From Parvibaculum lavamentivorans DS-1 (GTDB taxonomy: Bacteria > Pseudomonadota > Alphaproteobacteria > Parvibaculales > Parvibaculaceae): DNA of 64,000 nucleotides. Position numbers and translations under genes: made by a program. Positions 27,448-37,811 of this stretch are shown here, piece by piece. Positions within the stretch are counted from its first letter, which is position 1, and each line of letters starts with the position of its first letter. A model generated the notes under the pieces. That model saw only the letters and a list, made by a program, of their open reading frames with translations, was not told the origin of the DNA and ran no database searches. The stretch spans positions 3,850,746 to 3,914,745 of the forward strand of contig NC_009719.1 in the NCBI RefSeq assembly GCF_000017565.1, in the 5' to 3' direction.

Positions 27448-27891
27448 GTGACGCGCAAATTACCGAATCCGATTGATGTCCATGTCGGCGGCCGGGTCCG
27501 CATGCGCCGCATGCTGATCGGCATGAGCCAGGAAAAACTGGGCGAGAGCCTCGGTCTCACCTTCCAGCAGGTTCAGAAATACGAGAAGGGCAGCAACCGC
27601 ATCGGGGCGAGCCGCCTTTATCAGATTGGCAGCGTGCTGGGTGTTCCGATCGAATACTTCTTCGAAGGCGTGGAGCCGGGCGAAGGCAATGGCATGGAAC
27701 CGGACGCAGCCCCCTCCCCCGGCTTCGACATGGACATTCTTTCGACGGCCGAAGGCATACAGCTCAACAGTGCTTTCTTCGCTATCGCCGACCCGAAGCT
27801 CCGCAAGCGTATTCTCGACCTCGTAAAGGCCCTGGGCGGTTTGAGCGACGAGGTGGAAACGCCGGCAACGGACGAAAACCAGCCCCATTGA
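27448..27891 (+). CDS. XRE-family transcriptional regulator between lnt and metK
   Basis: 147-residue regulator with an N-terminal Cro/CI helix-turn-helix (VGGRVRMRRMLIGMSQEKLGESLG, then TFQQVQKYEKGSNRIGASRLYQI in parts) and a C-terminal helical region (RKRILDLVKALGG). GTG 27448 is chosen because PNPIDVHVGGRVR is the family's usual beginning; the frame extends upstream to 27343. This position between lnt and metK is conserved in many Hyphomicrobiales from memory, where such regulators affect motility, quorum sensing or metabolism. The target here is unknown; a strong hairpin follows the gene. Confidence 0.85.
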   Translation: MTRKLPNPIDVHVGGRVRMRRMLIGMSQEKLGESLGLTFQQVQKYEKGSNRIGASRLYQIGSVLGVPIEYFFEGVEPGEGNGMEPDAAPSPGFDMDILSTAEGIQLNSAFFAIADPKLRKRILDLVKALGGLSDEVETPATDENQPH

Positions 27892-27915
27892 CAGCATTAC
27901 GGTAAATATATAGGG

Positions 27916-27942
27916 GATATGCACGTATGTGCATATCTTTTT
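27916..27942 (+). terminator. Rho-independent terminator after the XRE regulator
   Basis: GATATGCAC-GTAT-GTGCATATC is a perfect 9-bp stem with a 4-base loop, followed directly by five T. It lies 25 bases after the stop. Because it is a perfect palindrome it could alternatively serve as an operator, but the T-run favours termination. Confidence 0.8.
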
Positions 27943-28116
27943 GCGCCCGGCTGTTGACCCGGCATCCGATCCTTGCAAAAACCAGAGCCGCTGGCCGGGG
28001 CTGACAGGGATTGAAGGCGATCATTGTCCCGCAACGGCATCCGATTTTAGAGCCCACGGGCGGTTCCGCCGCATTGGGGCGCAAAACTCATCTCAGACCC
28101 ATGAGGGAGATCAAAC
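27943..28116 (+). other. Long leader/promoter region of metK
   Basis: 174 bases of non-coding sequence. CGGCATCCGAT occurs twice as an 11-bp direct repeat (27960-27970 and 28035-28045), a GGCG/CGCC hairpin lies at 28059-28070, and a TTGACC at 27954-27959 could be a -35 box. The length would allow a SAM-responsive leader, but I could not fit a known SAM riboswitch core to it. Confidence 0.35.
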
Positions 28117-29286
28117 TTGGCTAGGTCAAATTTCCTGTTCACCAGCGAATCCGTTTCAGAGGGCCACCCCGATAAGGTGTGCGACAGGATTTCCGACGCC
28201 GTCGTCGATCTCTATCTGGCGGCCGATCCTTTTGCCCGCGTCGCCTGCGAAACGCTGACAACCACGAACAAGATCGTGCTCGCCGGCGAAGTGCGCGGCC
28301 CCGCCTCCATCACCAAGGAGAAGGTCGAGGAAACGGCGCGCAACGCCGTCAAGGCAATCGGCTACGAACAGGAAGGCTTCCACTGGAAGAATGCCGATGT
28401 CGAGGTGCTGCTGCATGCCCAGTCCGCCGACATCGCACAGGGCGTTGATGCCGCCGGCAACAAGGATGAAGGCGCTGGCGACCAGGGCATCATGTTCGGC
28501 TATGCCTGCACCGAGACGGATGTGCTCATGCCGTCGCCGATCTATTACGCCCATCGCATCCTGAAACGCATGGCCGAGGATCGTCATTCGGGCAAGCGTC
28601 CCGAGTTCGAGCCGGATGCCAAGAGTCAGGTGACGATGAAATATGAAAACGGCAAGCCGGTCGGCGTGACCTCGGTTGTCGTTTCGACGCAGCACAAGGC
28701 GAATGTTTCGCAGGCAGATCTCCGCGAACTCGTCCGCGACGCCGTGAAGAGCGTTCTGCCCAATGGCTGGTTCCCGCCGGAAGAAGAATTCTACGTGAAC
28801 CCCACCGGCAACTTCGTGATCGGCGGCCCGGACGGCGACGCCGGCCTCACCGGCCGCAAGATCATCGTCGACACCTATGGTGGCTGGGCGCCGCATGGCG
28901 GCGGTGCCTTCTCCGGCAAGGATCCGACGAAGGTCGACCGTTCGGCGGCTTACGCATCGCGTTACCTCGCGAAAAACGTTGTGGCCGCAGGCCTTTCCGA
29001 GCGCTGCACCATTCAGCTTTCCTATGCGATTGGTGTCTCGAAGCCGCTTTCGATCTATTGCGATCTGCACGGCACGGGCAAGGTCGAGGAAGATGCGATC
29101 GAGAAGGCTGTCGCGAAATGCATGGATCTCAGCCCGCGTGGTATCCGCGAGCATCTTCAGCTCAACCGGCCGATCTATGAGCGCACGGCCGCTTACGGTC
29201 ATTTCGGCCGCGTGCCGGAATCGGATGGCGGTTTCTCCTGGGAGAAGACCGACCTCGCGGACAAGCTCAAGGCGGAAATCCGCTAA
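28117..29286 (+). CDS. metK: S-adenosylmethionine synthetase
   Basis: MetK makes SAM from methionine and ATP. The 389-residue product has the N-terminal [21 protein letters not shown] stretch (in parts), the signature [12 protein letters not shown] and the phosphate-binding [19 protein letters not shown] (in parts). The start is TTG 28117 with GAGGGAGA ribosome site. SAM made here feeds MiaB, TrmB, UbiE and the zinc-ribbon methyltransferase of this window. It is followed 29 bases later by trmB. Confidence 0.97.
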   Translation: MARSNFLFTSESVSEGHPDKVCDRISDAVVDLYLAADPFARVACETLTTTNKIVLAGEVRGPASITKEKVEETARNAVKAIGYEQEGFHWKNADVEVLLHAQSADIAQGVDAAGNKDEGAGDQGIMFGYACTETDVLMPSPIYYAHRILKRMAEDRHSGKRPEFEPDAKSQVTMKYENGKPVGVTSVVVSTQHKANVSQADLRELVRDAVKSVLPNGWFPPEEEFYVNPTGNFVIGGPDGDAGLTGRKIIVDTYGGWAPHGGGAFSGKDPTKVDRSAAYASRYLAKNVVAAGLSERCTIQLSYAIGVSKPLSIYCDLHGTGKVEEDAIEKAVAKCMDLSPRGIREHLQLNRPIYERTAAYGHFGRVPESDGGFSWEKTDLADKLKAEIR

Positions 29287-29315
29287 GAGCGGAGGACCAG
29301 AGAAGTGCGAGCGGC

Positions 29316-30041
29316 ATGAGCCCGAGAAATTCACATCTGGGCAGTGCTTCGGAGAAATCCCGCCGCCACGTCTATGGCCGGACCAAGGGCAAGAGCTTGC
29401 GGTCCCGTCAGGCACATCTGATGGAGACCCTCGGCAAGAGGGTCTCCATTTCTCTTGCCGACAGCACCATTGATCCGGCCAGGCTCTTCGAGTGTGCAAG
29501 CGAAGTCTGGCTCGAAATCGGCTTCGGTGGCGGCGAGCATCTCGCGCACCAGGCCGCGCTTCATCCCGATGTAGGTATCCTGGGCTGCGAGCCCTTCGTG
29601 AACGGCGTCGCCAAGCTCGTCGCCGAAATCGACGAACGCGGCCTCGAAAACATCCGCATTCTCAACGACGATGCCCGCTTCCTGCTGGAGCGGCTGGCGC
29701 CTGCCTCGCTCGCCCGAACCTTCATCCTTTACCCCGATCCCTGGCCGAAAAAACGCCATAACAAGCGCCGCTTCATCAATGAGGAGACGCTGGCCTTCCT
29801 CGCCCGCGCCTTGAAGCCGGGCGGCGAACTGCGTTTCGCAAGCGACATTCCCGATTACATCGCCTGGACGCTCGCCCATATCGCCCGCTTCAACCGCGAA
29901 AATGGCGAAACCTTCGTCTGGACCGCCGAAAAGCCAGCCGATTGGCGCACGCCCTATGAAGGCTGGCCTGGCACCCGCTATGAGGCAAAGGCGATCCGCG
30001 AAGGCCGCACACCCACCTATCTCGCCTTCCGCCGCGCCTGA
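29316..30041 (+). CDS. trmB: tRNA (guanine-N7-)-methyltransferase
   Basis: TrmB makes m7G46 in tRNA. The 241-residue product has the basic N-terminus HVYGRTKGKSLRSRQ typical of the family, motif I EIGFGGGEHL, the catalytic-site segment FILYPDPWPKKRHNKRRF (in parts) and ELRFASDIPDY. A perfect 12-bp inverted repeat (29421-29449) lies inside the coding sequence near codons 36-45. The metK-trmB-rimP order is conserved in alphaproteobacteria. Confidence 0.95.
   Translation: MSPRNSHLGSASEKSRRHVYGRTKGKSLRSRQAHLMETLGKRVSISLADSTIDPARLFECASEVWLEIGFGGGEHLAHQAALHPDVGILGCEPFVNGVAKLVAEIDERGLENIRILNDDARFLLERLAPASLARTFILYPDPWPKKRHNKRRFINEETLAFLARALKPGGELRFASDIPDYIAWTLAHIARFNRENGETFVWTAEKPADWRTPYEGWPGTRYEAKAIREGRTPTYLAFRRA
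29421..29449. repeat. Perfect 12-bp inverted repeat inside trmB
   Basis: ATGGAGACCCTC and GAGGGTCTCCAT flank the 5-base loop GGCAA. It would fold very stably in the mRNA and covers codons for METLGKRVSI. No T-run follows. Confidence 0.7.
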
Positions 30042-30060
30042 GCCCTCGCCGGCCCGCCCC

Positions 30061-30090
30061 TTGCCCTTCGCCCCGAAAAGGGGCTATATA
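30061..30090 (+). promoter_or_regulatory. Candidate promoter of the rimP-nusA-infB operon
   Basis: TTGCCC (30061-30066) and TATATA (30085-30090) are separated by 18 bases. A GCCCC-GAAAA-GGGGC hairpin (30070-30084) falls in the spacer and could instead be the trmB terminator. Confidence 0.45.
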
Positions 30091-30120
30091 GGCGCCAATC
30101 AAGTCAGCGACGCTCTCAGA

Positions 30121-30156
30121 GTGGGCTGTCTCCGGAAACGGGGGCCCGCTTTTTTT
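30121..30156 (+). terminator. Leader attenuator/terminator upstream of rimP
   Basis: A stem with outer arms GTGGGC/GCCCGC and inner CTCCG-GAAA-CGGGG tetraloop hairpin is followed by seven T. It sits inside the leader of the rimP operon, 43 bases before the start codon. Since NusA itself acts at such hairpins, attenuation with autoregulation by NusA is a reasonable inference. Confidence 0.75.
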
Positions 30157-30198
30157 GTTTCTGGGGCCTCGTCGGCACATCTGTTTGGAGAACGGCCT

Positions 30199-30822
30199 TT
30201 GCCCTCCACGGGTCTCGATAAAAAGCCTGACAGCGGCGCAACCGATCTCGCCGCGCTCGACACGCATCTGATCGCGCCTCCCGGCGTTGCGCGCAGGGTG
30301 TTCGAGCAGCTGCGGGCGCCGGCCGAGGGCGCGGGCTTCGAGATCGTCCGGGTGCGCTTCGGTGTGCAGGACGGCCAGACGCTGCAGATCATGGCGGAGC
30401 GGCCGGACGGGTCGATGACGGTCGAGGATTGCGCGGAGCTGTCGCGCATGTTGTCGGCGCTGCTCGATGTCGAGGATCCGATCCCCGGCGAATATCATCT
30501 GGAAATCTCGTCGGCCGGCATCGACAGGCCGCTGACAAGGCCGAAGGATTTCGAACGCTGGAGCGGCTTTGAAGTGAAAGTCGGCTTGTCGGAGCCCCTC
30601 TCGGGCCGCAAGCGGTTTCGCGGCATCCTTCAGGGCGTCGAGGATGACGAAGTTCTTGTTGAGTGCGATATCGAAGGTTTTTCGGAGCCGCAGGTTCTCG
30701 GCCTGCCGTTCCGTCAGTTGAGTGAGGCGAAGCTCGTGATGAGCGACGACCTCATAAGGGAAAGTCTCAAACGACAGGGCCCGGTCAATGATGACCCGGA
30801 CGCCCCCGCCGACGGAGAATAA
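30199..30822 (+). CDS. rimP: Ribosome maturation factor RimP
   Basis: RimP assists assembly of the 30S subunit. The 207-residue product has the RimP N-terminal domain (GFEIVRVRFG, then SMTVEDCAELSRMLSALLDVED in parts) and the diagnostic YHLEISSAGIDRPL, followed by the SH3-like C-terminal domain (GILQGVEDDEVLVE). TTG 30199 is preceded by TTGGAG at a good distance; the frame is open far upstream but no better start exists after the attenuator. First gene of the translation operon, four bases before nusA. Confidence 0.94.
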   Translation: MPSTGLDKKPDSGATDLAALDTHLIAPPGVARRVFEQLRAPAEGAGFEIVRVRFGVQDGQTLQIMAERPDGSMTVEDCAELSRMLSALLDVEDPIPGEYHLEISSAGIDRPLTRPKDFERWSGFEVKVGLSEPLSGRKRFRGILQGVEDDEVLVECDIEGFSEPQVLGLPFRQLSEAKLVMSDDLIRESLKRQGPVNDDPDAPADGE

Positions 30823-30826
30823 GAGA

Positions 30827-32437
<1,611 letters not shown>

Positions 32438-33134
32438 CGGCGAGGCGCACGCGGCCGATCCGCAGGGTGAAGGCGCCGAAGCCACGGATCCCTCGGAGCG
32501 CCGCTGCATCGTCTCGGGCGAGAGCGGCCCGAAAGGCGGGCTGATCCGTTTCGTGCTCGACCCCGAAGGCCGGGTCGTGCCGGATCTGGCGGAAAAGCTC
32601 CCCGGAAGGGGTTTATGGGTGACCGGAACCCGCGCAATGCTTGAAAAAGCCGTTGCGAAGGGTCACTTCGCAAGGGCGGCCAAGGCTTCCGCCAGTGCGG
32701 ATTCTGGCCTTCCCGATCTTGTGGAGCGCCTGCTCGCCCGCCGCGCCGCCGATACGCTGGGCCTCGCCCGCAAGGCAGGCGCGCTGGAAGCAGGTTTTGA
32801 GAAGGTTATGACGGCCATAGATCGTGGCCGCGTGGTGTGCCTCATCGAGGCCAGGGATGGCGCCGAAGATGGTCGCCGCAAGCTCGAACAGCGCCTCCGG
32901 GTGGCCAAAGAGCAAGGTATTCTGCCCGATGTCCCCGTTCTCAGCCCCCTCTGGGCCTATGAAATGGGTTTGGCATTGGGTAGGGGAAATGTGATACATG
33001 CTGCCCTGATCCAGGGACGCATGCAGGCGAAAGTCATGGCGGATCTCGTCAGGCTGGAACGCTATGGGCGGAAAGACAGCCCGGAAAATGCCCGTTCTCT
33101 CTGAGGACGGGGCCCAGGATAACGAAGGATACGA

Positions 33135-35798
33135 ATGACCGACCAGGCCGATACGAGCGAACGCAAACCGAAAGCCGCAGGCAAGACGTTGAGCCTCAAG
33201 CGGACGGTGGAATCTGGCCATGTGCGCCAGAATTTCTCGCATGGCCGCTCGAAGTCGGTCGTCGTCGAGAAAAAGAAGAAGCGCACGCTGAAGACCTCGG
33301 CGGATGCCGCACCGGCCGCCGCGCCTGCCGCTGCTCCCGCAGCAGCCGAAGAGGTCGCGAAAAAGCCGGTTGCCGCGCCTGAGGTAAAGCCCGCCGCTCC
33401 GGTCGAGGAAAGGCCGGCACCCGTCGCCAAGGCCGCGCCTGAAGTCAAGGCAGTGCCCGCCCCGGCTCCGGCCGCCGCGCCTGCCGTGGAAAAGAAGCCG
33501 AGCCGTTCGCGCTCCGGCGTCGTCCTTCGCACGCTCACCGAAGAAGAAAAAAACGCCCGTGCCCAGGCGCTCGACAGCGCGCGCGAACGTGAAGGCGAGG
33601 ATCGCCGGCGCGCCGAGGAAGAAGCCAGGCGCTTCGCCGAGGAAGATGCCCGCCGCGAAGCAGAGCGTGCCGCCGCGGCCGCGCGCGCCGCCGAGGAAGC
33701 CTCGCGTCACACCGCCGATCAGTCCACGCGGACCCGCGCCGCCGAGGAAGCCAAGCGCCGCCTCGACGATGACCGGCCCGCCGCCACGCCTGCGGCCGCC
33801 CGCCCCGCCAAGGAGCAGGCGATCGAGGAAGACGACGATAAGCCGAAGCGCGGCGCCGGCCACACGCCCGCCAAGGCGCCGCCTGCGCGCCGCAGCGAAG
33901 AACGCCGTCGCGGCAAGCTCACCATCACCAAGGCTTTCGACGACGAGAGCGAGCGCCAGCGTTCGCTCGCTTCGATGCGCCGCCGCGTGGAGCGCGAGCG
34001 CAAGAAGCACATGGGCATTCAGGAAGCCCCGCAGAAAATCATCCGTGAAGTCGTCATTCCGGAAGTCATCACCATTCAGGAACTCGCGAACCGCATGGCG
34101 GAGCGCGCAGTCGATGTGATGAAGATCCTGATGAAGCAGGGCATCATGCTGAAGATCACCGATGTGATCGACAGCGACACCGCCCAGCTCGTCGCCGAAG
34201 AACTCGGCCACACCGTGAAGCGCGTTGCGGAATCGGACGTTGAGGAAGGCCTCGTCGGCGAAGCCGATATCGAAGAGGCGAAGCAGGCGCGCGCGCCCGT
34301 CGTCACGGTCATGGGCCATGTCGACCACGGCAAGACCTCGCTGCTCGACGCGCTACGCAAGACCGACGTCGCGGCCGGCGAAGCGGGCGGCATCACGCAG
34401 CATATCGGCGCCTATCAGGTAAACCTGAGCTCGGGCGAGCGCATCACCTTCCTCGATACGCCGGGCCACGCCGCCTTCACCTCGATGCGCGCCCGTGGCG
34501 CCAAGGTGACGGACATCGTCGTGCTCGTCGTCGCGGCGGATGACGGCGTCATGCCGCAGACCATCGAAGCGATCAATCACGCGAAGGCCGCGGGCGTTCC
34601 GATGATCGTCGCCATCAACAAGATGGACAAGCCGGAAGCCGATCCGACCCGCGTGAAGAACGAATTGCTGCAGCACGAAGTCGTGGTCGAGGATTTCGGC
34701 GGCGACGTCCTCACCGTGCCGATCTCCGCCAAGACGGGCATGGGCCTCGACAAGCTCGAGGAAACCATTCTCCTCCAGGCCGAACTGCTCGACATCCGTG
34801 CCAATCCCGATCGTGCCGCCGAAGGCATCATCGTCGAGGCGAAGCTCGATCGCGGCCGTGGCCCGGTCGGCACCGTGCTCGTTCAGCGCGGCACGCTGAA
34901 AGTCGGCGACATCATCGTGGCCGGCGCCGAATGGGGCCGTGTCCGCGCGCTCATCAATGATCGCGGCGAAAATGTCGAAAGCGCCGGTCCCTCCGTGCCC
35001 GTCGAAGTGCTTGGCCTCGGCGGCGCGCCGGAAGCGGGCGACGTCATCAGTGTGGTCGAGAGCGAAGGCCGCGCCCGCGAAGTTACGGCCTATCGCCAGC
35101 GTCTCCAGCGCGACAAGCGCGTCGGCACCGGCGGGCGCACCTCGCTCGACCAGATGCTCTCGCAGCTGAAGGAACAGGACAAGAAAGAGCTGCCGATCGT
35201 CGTCAAGGCGGACGTGCAGGGTTCCGCCGAAGCGATCGTGCAGGCGCTTGAAAAGCTCGGCACCGACGAAGTCACCGCCCGTGTCCTTCATGTCGGCGTC
35301 GGCGGCGTCACGGAATCGGATGTCACGCTGGCGACCGCCTCGCGCGCGCCGATCATCGGCTTCAACGTCCGCGCCAATACGCAGGCGCGCGATGCCGCGC
35401 GTCAGGCCGGCGTCGAAATCCGCTACTACTCGGTCATCTACGACCTCGTGGACGACATCAAGGCCGCCATGTCCGGCATGCTTTCGCCGGAGCTGCGCGA
35501 AACCTTCCTCGGCAATGCCGAAATCCTGGAAATCTTCAACATTTCCAAGACCGGCAAGGTCGCGGGCTGCCGCGTCACCGAAGGTGTCGTGCGCCGCGGT
35601 TCGCATGTCCGCCTCATCCGCGACGACGTGGTGATCCACGAAGGCAAGCTCTCCACCTTGAAGCGCTTCAAGGATGAAGTGAAGGAAGTGCAGTCCGGTC
35701 AGGAATGCGGCATGGCTTTCGAGGGCTACCAGGATATGCGCAAGGGCGACGTCATCGAATGTTTCGATGTCGAGGTCGTGCAGCGCAGCCTCGCCTGA
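33135..35798 (+). CDS. infB: Translation initiation factor IF-2
   Basis: 887-residue GTPase that places fMet-tRNA on the 30S subunit. A long N-terminal region (about 1-300) is rich in Ala, Pro, Glu and Arg, including near-repeats of APAA and RRAEEEARR and a predicted coiled coil. The IF2_N domain follows, then the G domain with G1 [12 protein letters not shown] (about residue 394), G3 DTPGHAAF and G4 NKMD, and the C-terminal domains to the end. ACGAAGGA precedes the ATG. A REP-like double hairpin follows the stop. Confidence 0.97.
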   Translation: MTDQADTSERKPKAAGKTLSLKRTVESGHVRQNFSHGRSKSVVVEKKKKRTLKTSADAAPAAAPAAAPAAAEEVAKKPVAAPEVKPAAPVEERPAPVAKAAPEVKAVPAPAPAAAPAVEKKPSRSRSGVVLRTLTEEEKNARAQALDSAREREGEDRRRAEEEARRFAEEDARREAERAAAAARAAEEASRHTADQSTRTRAAEEAKRRLDDDRPAATPAAARPAKEQAIEEDDDKPKRGAGHTPAKAPPARRSEERRRGKLTITKAFDDESERQRSLASMRRRVERERKKHMGIQEAPQKIIREVVIPEVITIQELANRMAERAVDVMKILMKQGIMLKITDVIDSDTAQLVAEELGHTVKRVAESDVEEGLVGEADIEEAKQARAPVVTVMGHVDHGKTSLLDALRKTDVAAGEAGGITQHIGAYQVNLSSGERITFLDTPGHAAFTSMRARGAKVTDIVVLVVAADDGVMPQTIEAINHAKAAGVPMIVAINKMDKPEADPTRVKNELLQHEVVVEDFGGDVLTVPISAKTGMGLDKLEETILLQAELLDIRANPDRAAEGIIVEAKLDRGRGPVGTVLVQRGTLKVGDIIVAGAEWGRVRALINDRGENVESAGPSVPVEVLGLGGAPEAGDVISVVESEGRAREVTAYRQRLQRDKRVGTGGRTSLDQMLSQLKEQDKKELPIVVKADVQGSAEAIVQALEKLGTDEVTARVLHVGVGGVTESDVTLATASRAPIIGFNVRANTQARDAARQAGVEIRYYSVIYDLVDDIKAAMSGMLSPELRETFLGNAEILEIFNISKTGKVAGCRVTEGVVRRGSHVRLIRDDVVIHEGKLSTLKRFKDEVKEVQSGQECGMAFEGYQDMRKGDVIECFDVEVVQRSLA

Positions 35799-35808
35799 TC
35801 TGAAATTC

Positions 35809-35846
35809 ACCTCCCCCCGGTGGGGGGAGGTCGATCCGGCGGATCG
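35809..35846. repeat. Twin-hairpin REP-like element between infB and rbfA
   Basis: ACCTCCCCCC / GGGGGGAGGT (perfect 10-bp stem, 3-base loop) is followed by CGATCC-GGC-GGATCG (perfect 6-bp stem). The layout matches the element at 5382-5423. Here it is inside an operon, so it would be transcribed and may set the ratio of infB to rbfA mRNA. Confidence 0.7.
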
Positions 35847-35860
35847 AGCTTTAAAAGCCC

Positions 35861-36283
35861 ATGCAGAAGAAATCGAGTTCAAAGAGCCATCGCGCCACGC
35901 GCGGTCCCAGCCAGCGTCAGCTCCGCGCGGGCGAGCTCATTCGCCGTGCGCTGTCCGATGTCGTCACCCGCGGCACCATTCAGGACCCGGACCTGATCGA
36001 ACGCAGTTTCTCCGTCACCGAAGTGCGCGTCAGCCCCGACCTTCGCCACGCCACCTGTTTCGTCGCGCCGCTGGGCAAGGGCGATGCTGCGGCTCTTGCC
36101 GCCGCGCTCACCCGCGTGCGCGGCTATCTGCGCGGTCAGCTCTCGAAGGAAGTCACCTTCAAATACATGCCCGATCTCACCTTCGAGCCCGATACCTCCT
36201 TCGACAAGGCGGAGCAGATCGACCGTCTGCTGCATTCGCCGAAGGTCTCGCAGGATCTCTCGCCCCAGGACGACGAGGAATAG
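35861..36283 (+). CDS. rbfA: 30S ribosome-binding factor RbfA
   Basis: 140-residue cold-adaptation and 16S maturation factor with a KH-like fold. The segments RQLRAGELIRRALSDVVTRG, VSPDLRHATCFVAPLG and RGYLRGQLSKEVTFKYMPDLTF (in parts) are conserved. It binds pre-30S particles near helix 1. It follows infB by 62 bases and precedes truB by four, the normal order. Confidence 0.95.
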   Translation: MQKKSSSKSHRATRGPSQRQLRAGELIRRALSDVVTRGTIQDPDLIERSFSVTEVRVSPDLRHATCFVAPLGKGDAAALAAALTRVRGYLRGQLSKEVTFKYMPDLTFEPDTSFDKAEQIDRLLHSPKVSQDLSPQDDEE

Positions 36284-36287
36284 GCCG

Positions 36288-37211
36288 ATGGCCCGCCGCA
36301 AAAAAGGCGAGGCGGTTTCGGGCTGGGTCGTGGTGGACAAGCCGGTCGGGCCCACCTCCTCCGATGTCGTGAACAGGATCCGCCGCGCCTTCAATGCCCA
36401 GAAGGCAGGCCATGCCGGCACGCTCGATCCCCTCGCGAGCGGCATCCTGCCCGTCGCCCTCGGCGAGGCGACCAAGACCGTCCCCTTCATGATCGACGCC
36501 GCCAAGGGCTACCGCTTCACAATCCGCTTCGGCGAGGCCACGACCACGCATGACGCCGAGGGCGAAGTCACCGAAACGAGCCCCCGCCGCCCGTCGGATG
36601 CCGAAATCGAAGCCGGTTTCGCGGCCTTCAGGGGCGAAATCCAGCAGGTTCCTCCCGCTTTTTCCGCCATCAAGATCGATGGCGAGCGCGCCTATGCCCG
36701 CGCCCGGGCCGGCGAGGAAGTGGTCATGGAGGCCCGTCCCGTCACAATTCACGAAATCGCCCTTCTGGGCCGTCCCGACACCGACCATGCCGAGCTGGAA
36801 ATCCTTTGCAGTAAAGGCACTTACGTCCGTTCGCTGGCCCGCGACCTGGCGCTGGCGCTCGGCACCGTCGGCCATGTTTCCGCCCTCCGGCGCACCCGCC
36901 ACGGCCCCTTCCGGGAAGAGGCCGCAATTCCGCTGGATAAACTCTGCGCCTTGGGCCATATTGCGCCCGCTCCCGGCTCTGGGGCGCATTTACTGCCGCT
37001 TGAGACCGCGCTGGACGACATCCCGGCGCTGGCCGTAAGCGGCGACGATGCGGCCCGATTGAGAAAGGGTCAGGGAGTTTTGTTGCGCGGGCGCGACGCA
37101 CCCATCCTTTCCGGATCGGTTCTGGCGACCCATCGGGGAGACCCGGTGGCGCTGACCGAATACAGGCAAGGGGAGCTCTGTCCCGTCCGCGTGTTCAATC
37201 TCGGTTCATAA
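36288..37211 (+). CDS. truB: tRNA pseudouridine(55) synthase TruB
   Basis: 307-residue enzyme making pseudouridine 55 in tRNA. The N-terminus [17 protein letters not shown] and the catalytic motif [19 protein letters not shown] (catalytic Asp in TLDP) are intact. Further on are [19 protein letters not shown] (in parts) and [18 protein letters not shown] 36288 is preferred to upstream in-frame codons inside rbfA. It lies ten bases before rpsO. Confidence 0.96.
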   Translation: MARRKKGEAVSGWVVVDKPVGPTSSDVVNRIRRAFNAQKAGHAGTLDPLASGILPVALGEATKTVPFMIDAAKGYRFTIRFGEATTTHDAEGEVTETSPRRPSDAEIEAGFAAFRGEIQQVPPAFSAIKIDGERAYARARAGEEVVMEARPVTIHEIALLGRPDTDHAELEILCSKGTYVRSLARDLALALGTVGHVSALRRTRHGPFREEAAIPLDKLCALGHIAPAPGSGAHLLPLETALDDIPALAVSGDDAARLRKGQGVLLRGRDAPILSGSVLATHRGDPVALTEYRQGELCPVRVFNLGS

Positions 37212-37221
37212 GGAGATCCCG

Positions 37222-37491
37222 ATGTCGATTACGCCGGAGCGCAAAGCTCAGCTCATCAAGGAATTCGCCGGCAAGGATGGCGACACTGGTTCGCCTGAAG
37301 TCCAGGTCGCGATCCTGACCGAACGCATCGTCAACCTCACCGAACATTTCCGGGGCCACGCGAAGGACAATCATTCGCGTCGCGGTCTTTTGAAAATGGT
37401 GAGCCAGCGCCGCAGCCTTCTCGACTATGTGAAGAAGAAGGATCAGGCGCGTTACGAAAAGCTGATCTCCCGTTTGGGGATTCGGCGGTAA
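37222..37491 (+). CDS. rpsO: 30S ribosomal protein S15
   Basis: 89-residue S15, which binds the 16S central domain and starts platform assembly. The sequence [37 protein letters not shown] (in parts) and ISRLGIRR at the end are diagnostic. An AAGGAG ribosome site lies 7 bases before the ATG. The classic rpsO-pnp pairing follows, separated by a strong hairpin. Confidence 0.98.
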   Translation: MSITPERKAQLIKEFAGKDGDTGSPEVQVAILTERIVNLTEHFRGHAKDNHSRRGLLKMVSQRRSLLDYVKKKDQARYEKLISRLGIRR

Positions 37492-37811
37492 CCGGGTGCT
37501 TATTGCCCCCACGGTTCTGCTTTGCACGGCGCCCGCCCCGAGGTTCCTTTCGGAACCTGACGGGCGGGCGTGTGTGTTTTGCGGGGCCGTTACGAAAGAG
37601 ACATTCGTCCGTTGACGGATGGTTGTCGCGGTTGAGCCCGCTGCCCCTCGTCTCTGGGGTCCGGGCTTCGTGCTTGTCGCACGGCGCATTCGGCGCATCC
37701 GTGGAAAGCCGTCCTATTTGTCCGGCCGCGATATGAGCGGCAGAAAAGCGCCGGCCCGCATGATGATGGAAGAACGCATGCAAAGCGGGCGGCGCGGAAC
37801 AGGAAACCGAT
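37492..37811. other. 320-base rpsO-pnp intergenic region
   Basis: Holds the large nested hairpin listed next and a GC-rich leader for pnp. A 66-codon open frame (37619-37819) has no convincing ribosome site or family resemblance. In E. coli the equivalent region carries the RNase III site through which PNPase represses its own mRNA; a similar role is inferred. Confidence 0.55.
37530..37576 (+). terminator. Nested hairpin between rpsO and pnp
   Basis: Outer arms CGCCCGCCC / GGGCGGGCG enclose inner arms AGGTTCC / GGAACCT with a TTTC loop. Only scattered T follow (GTGTGTGTTTT). It suits either termination of the upstream transcript or an RNase III processing site. Confidence 0.7.

Noticed and set aside
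27943..28116. SAM-II or SAM/SAH riboswitch before metK
   Set aside because: I could not align the conserved pseudoknot core; kept only as an unexplained leader.
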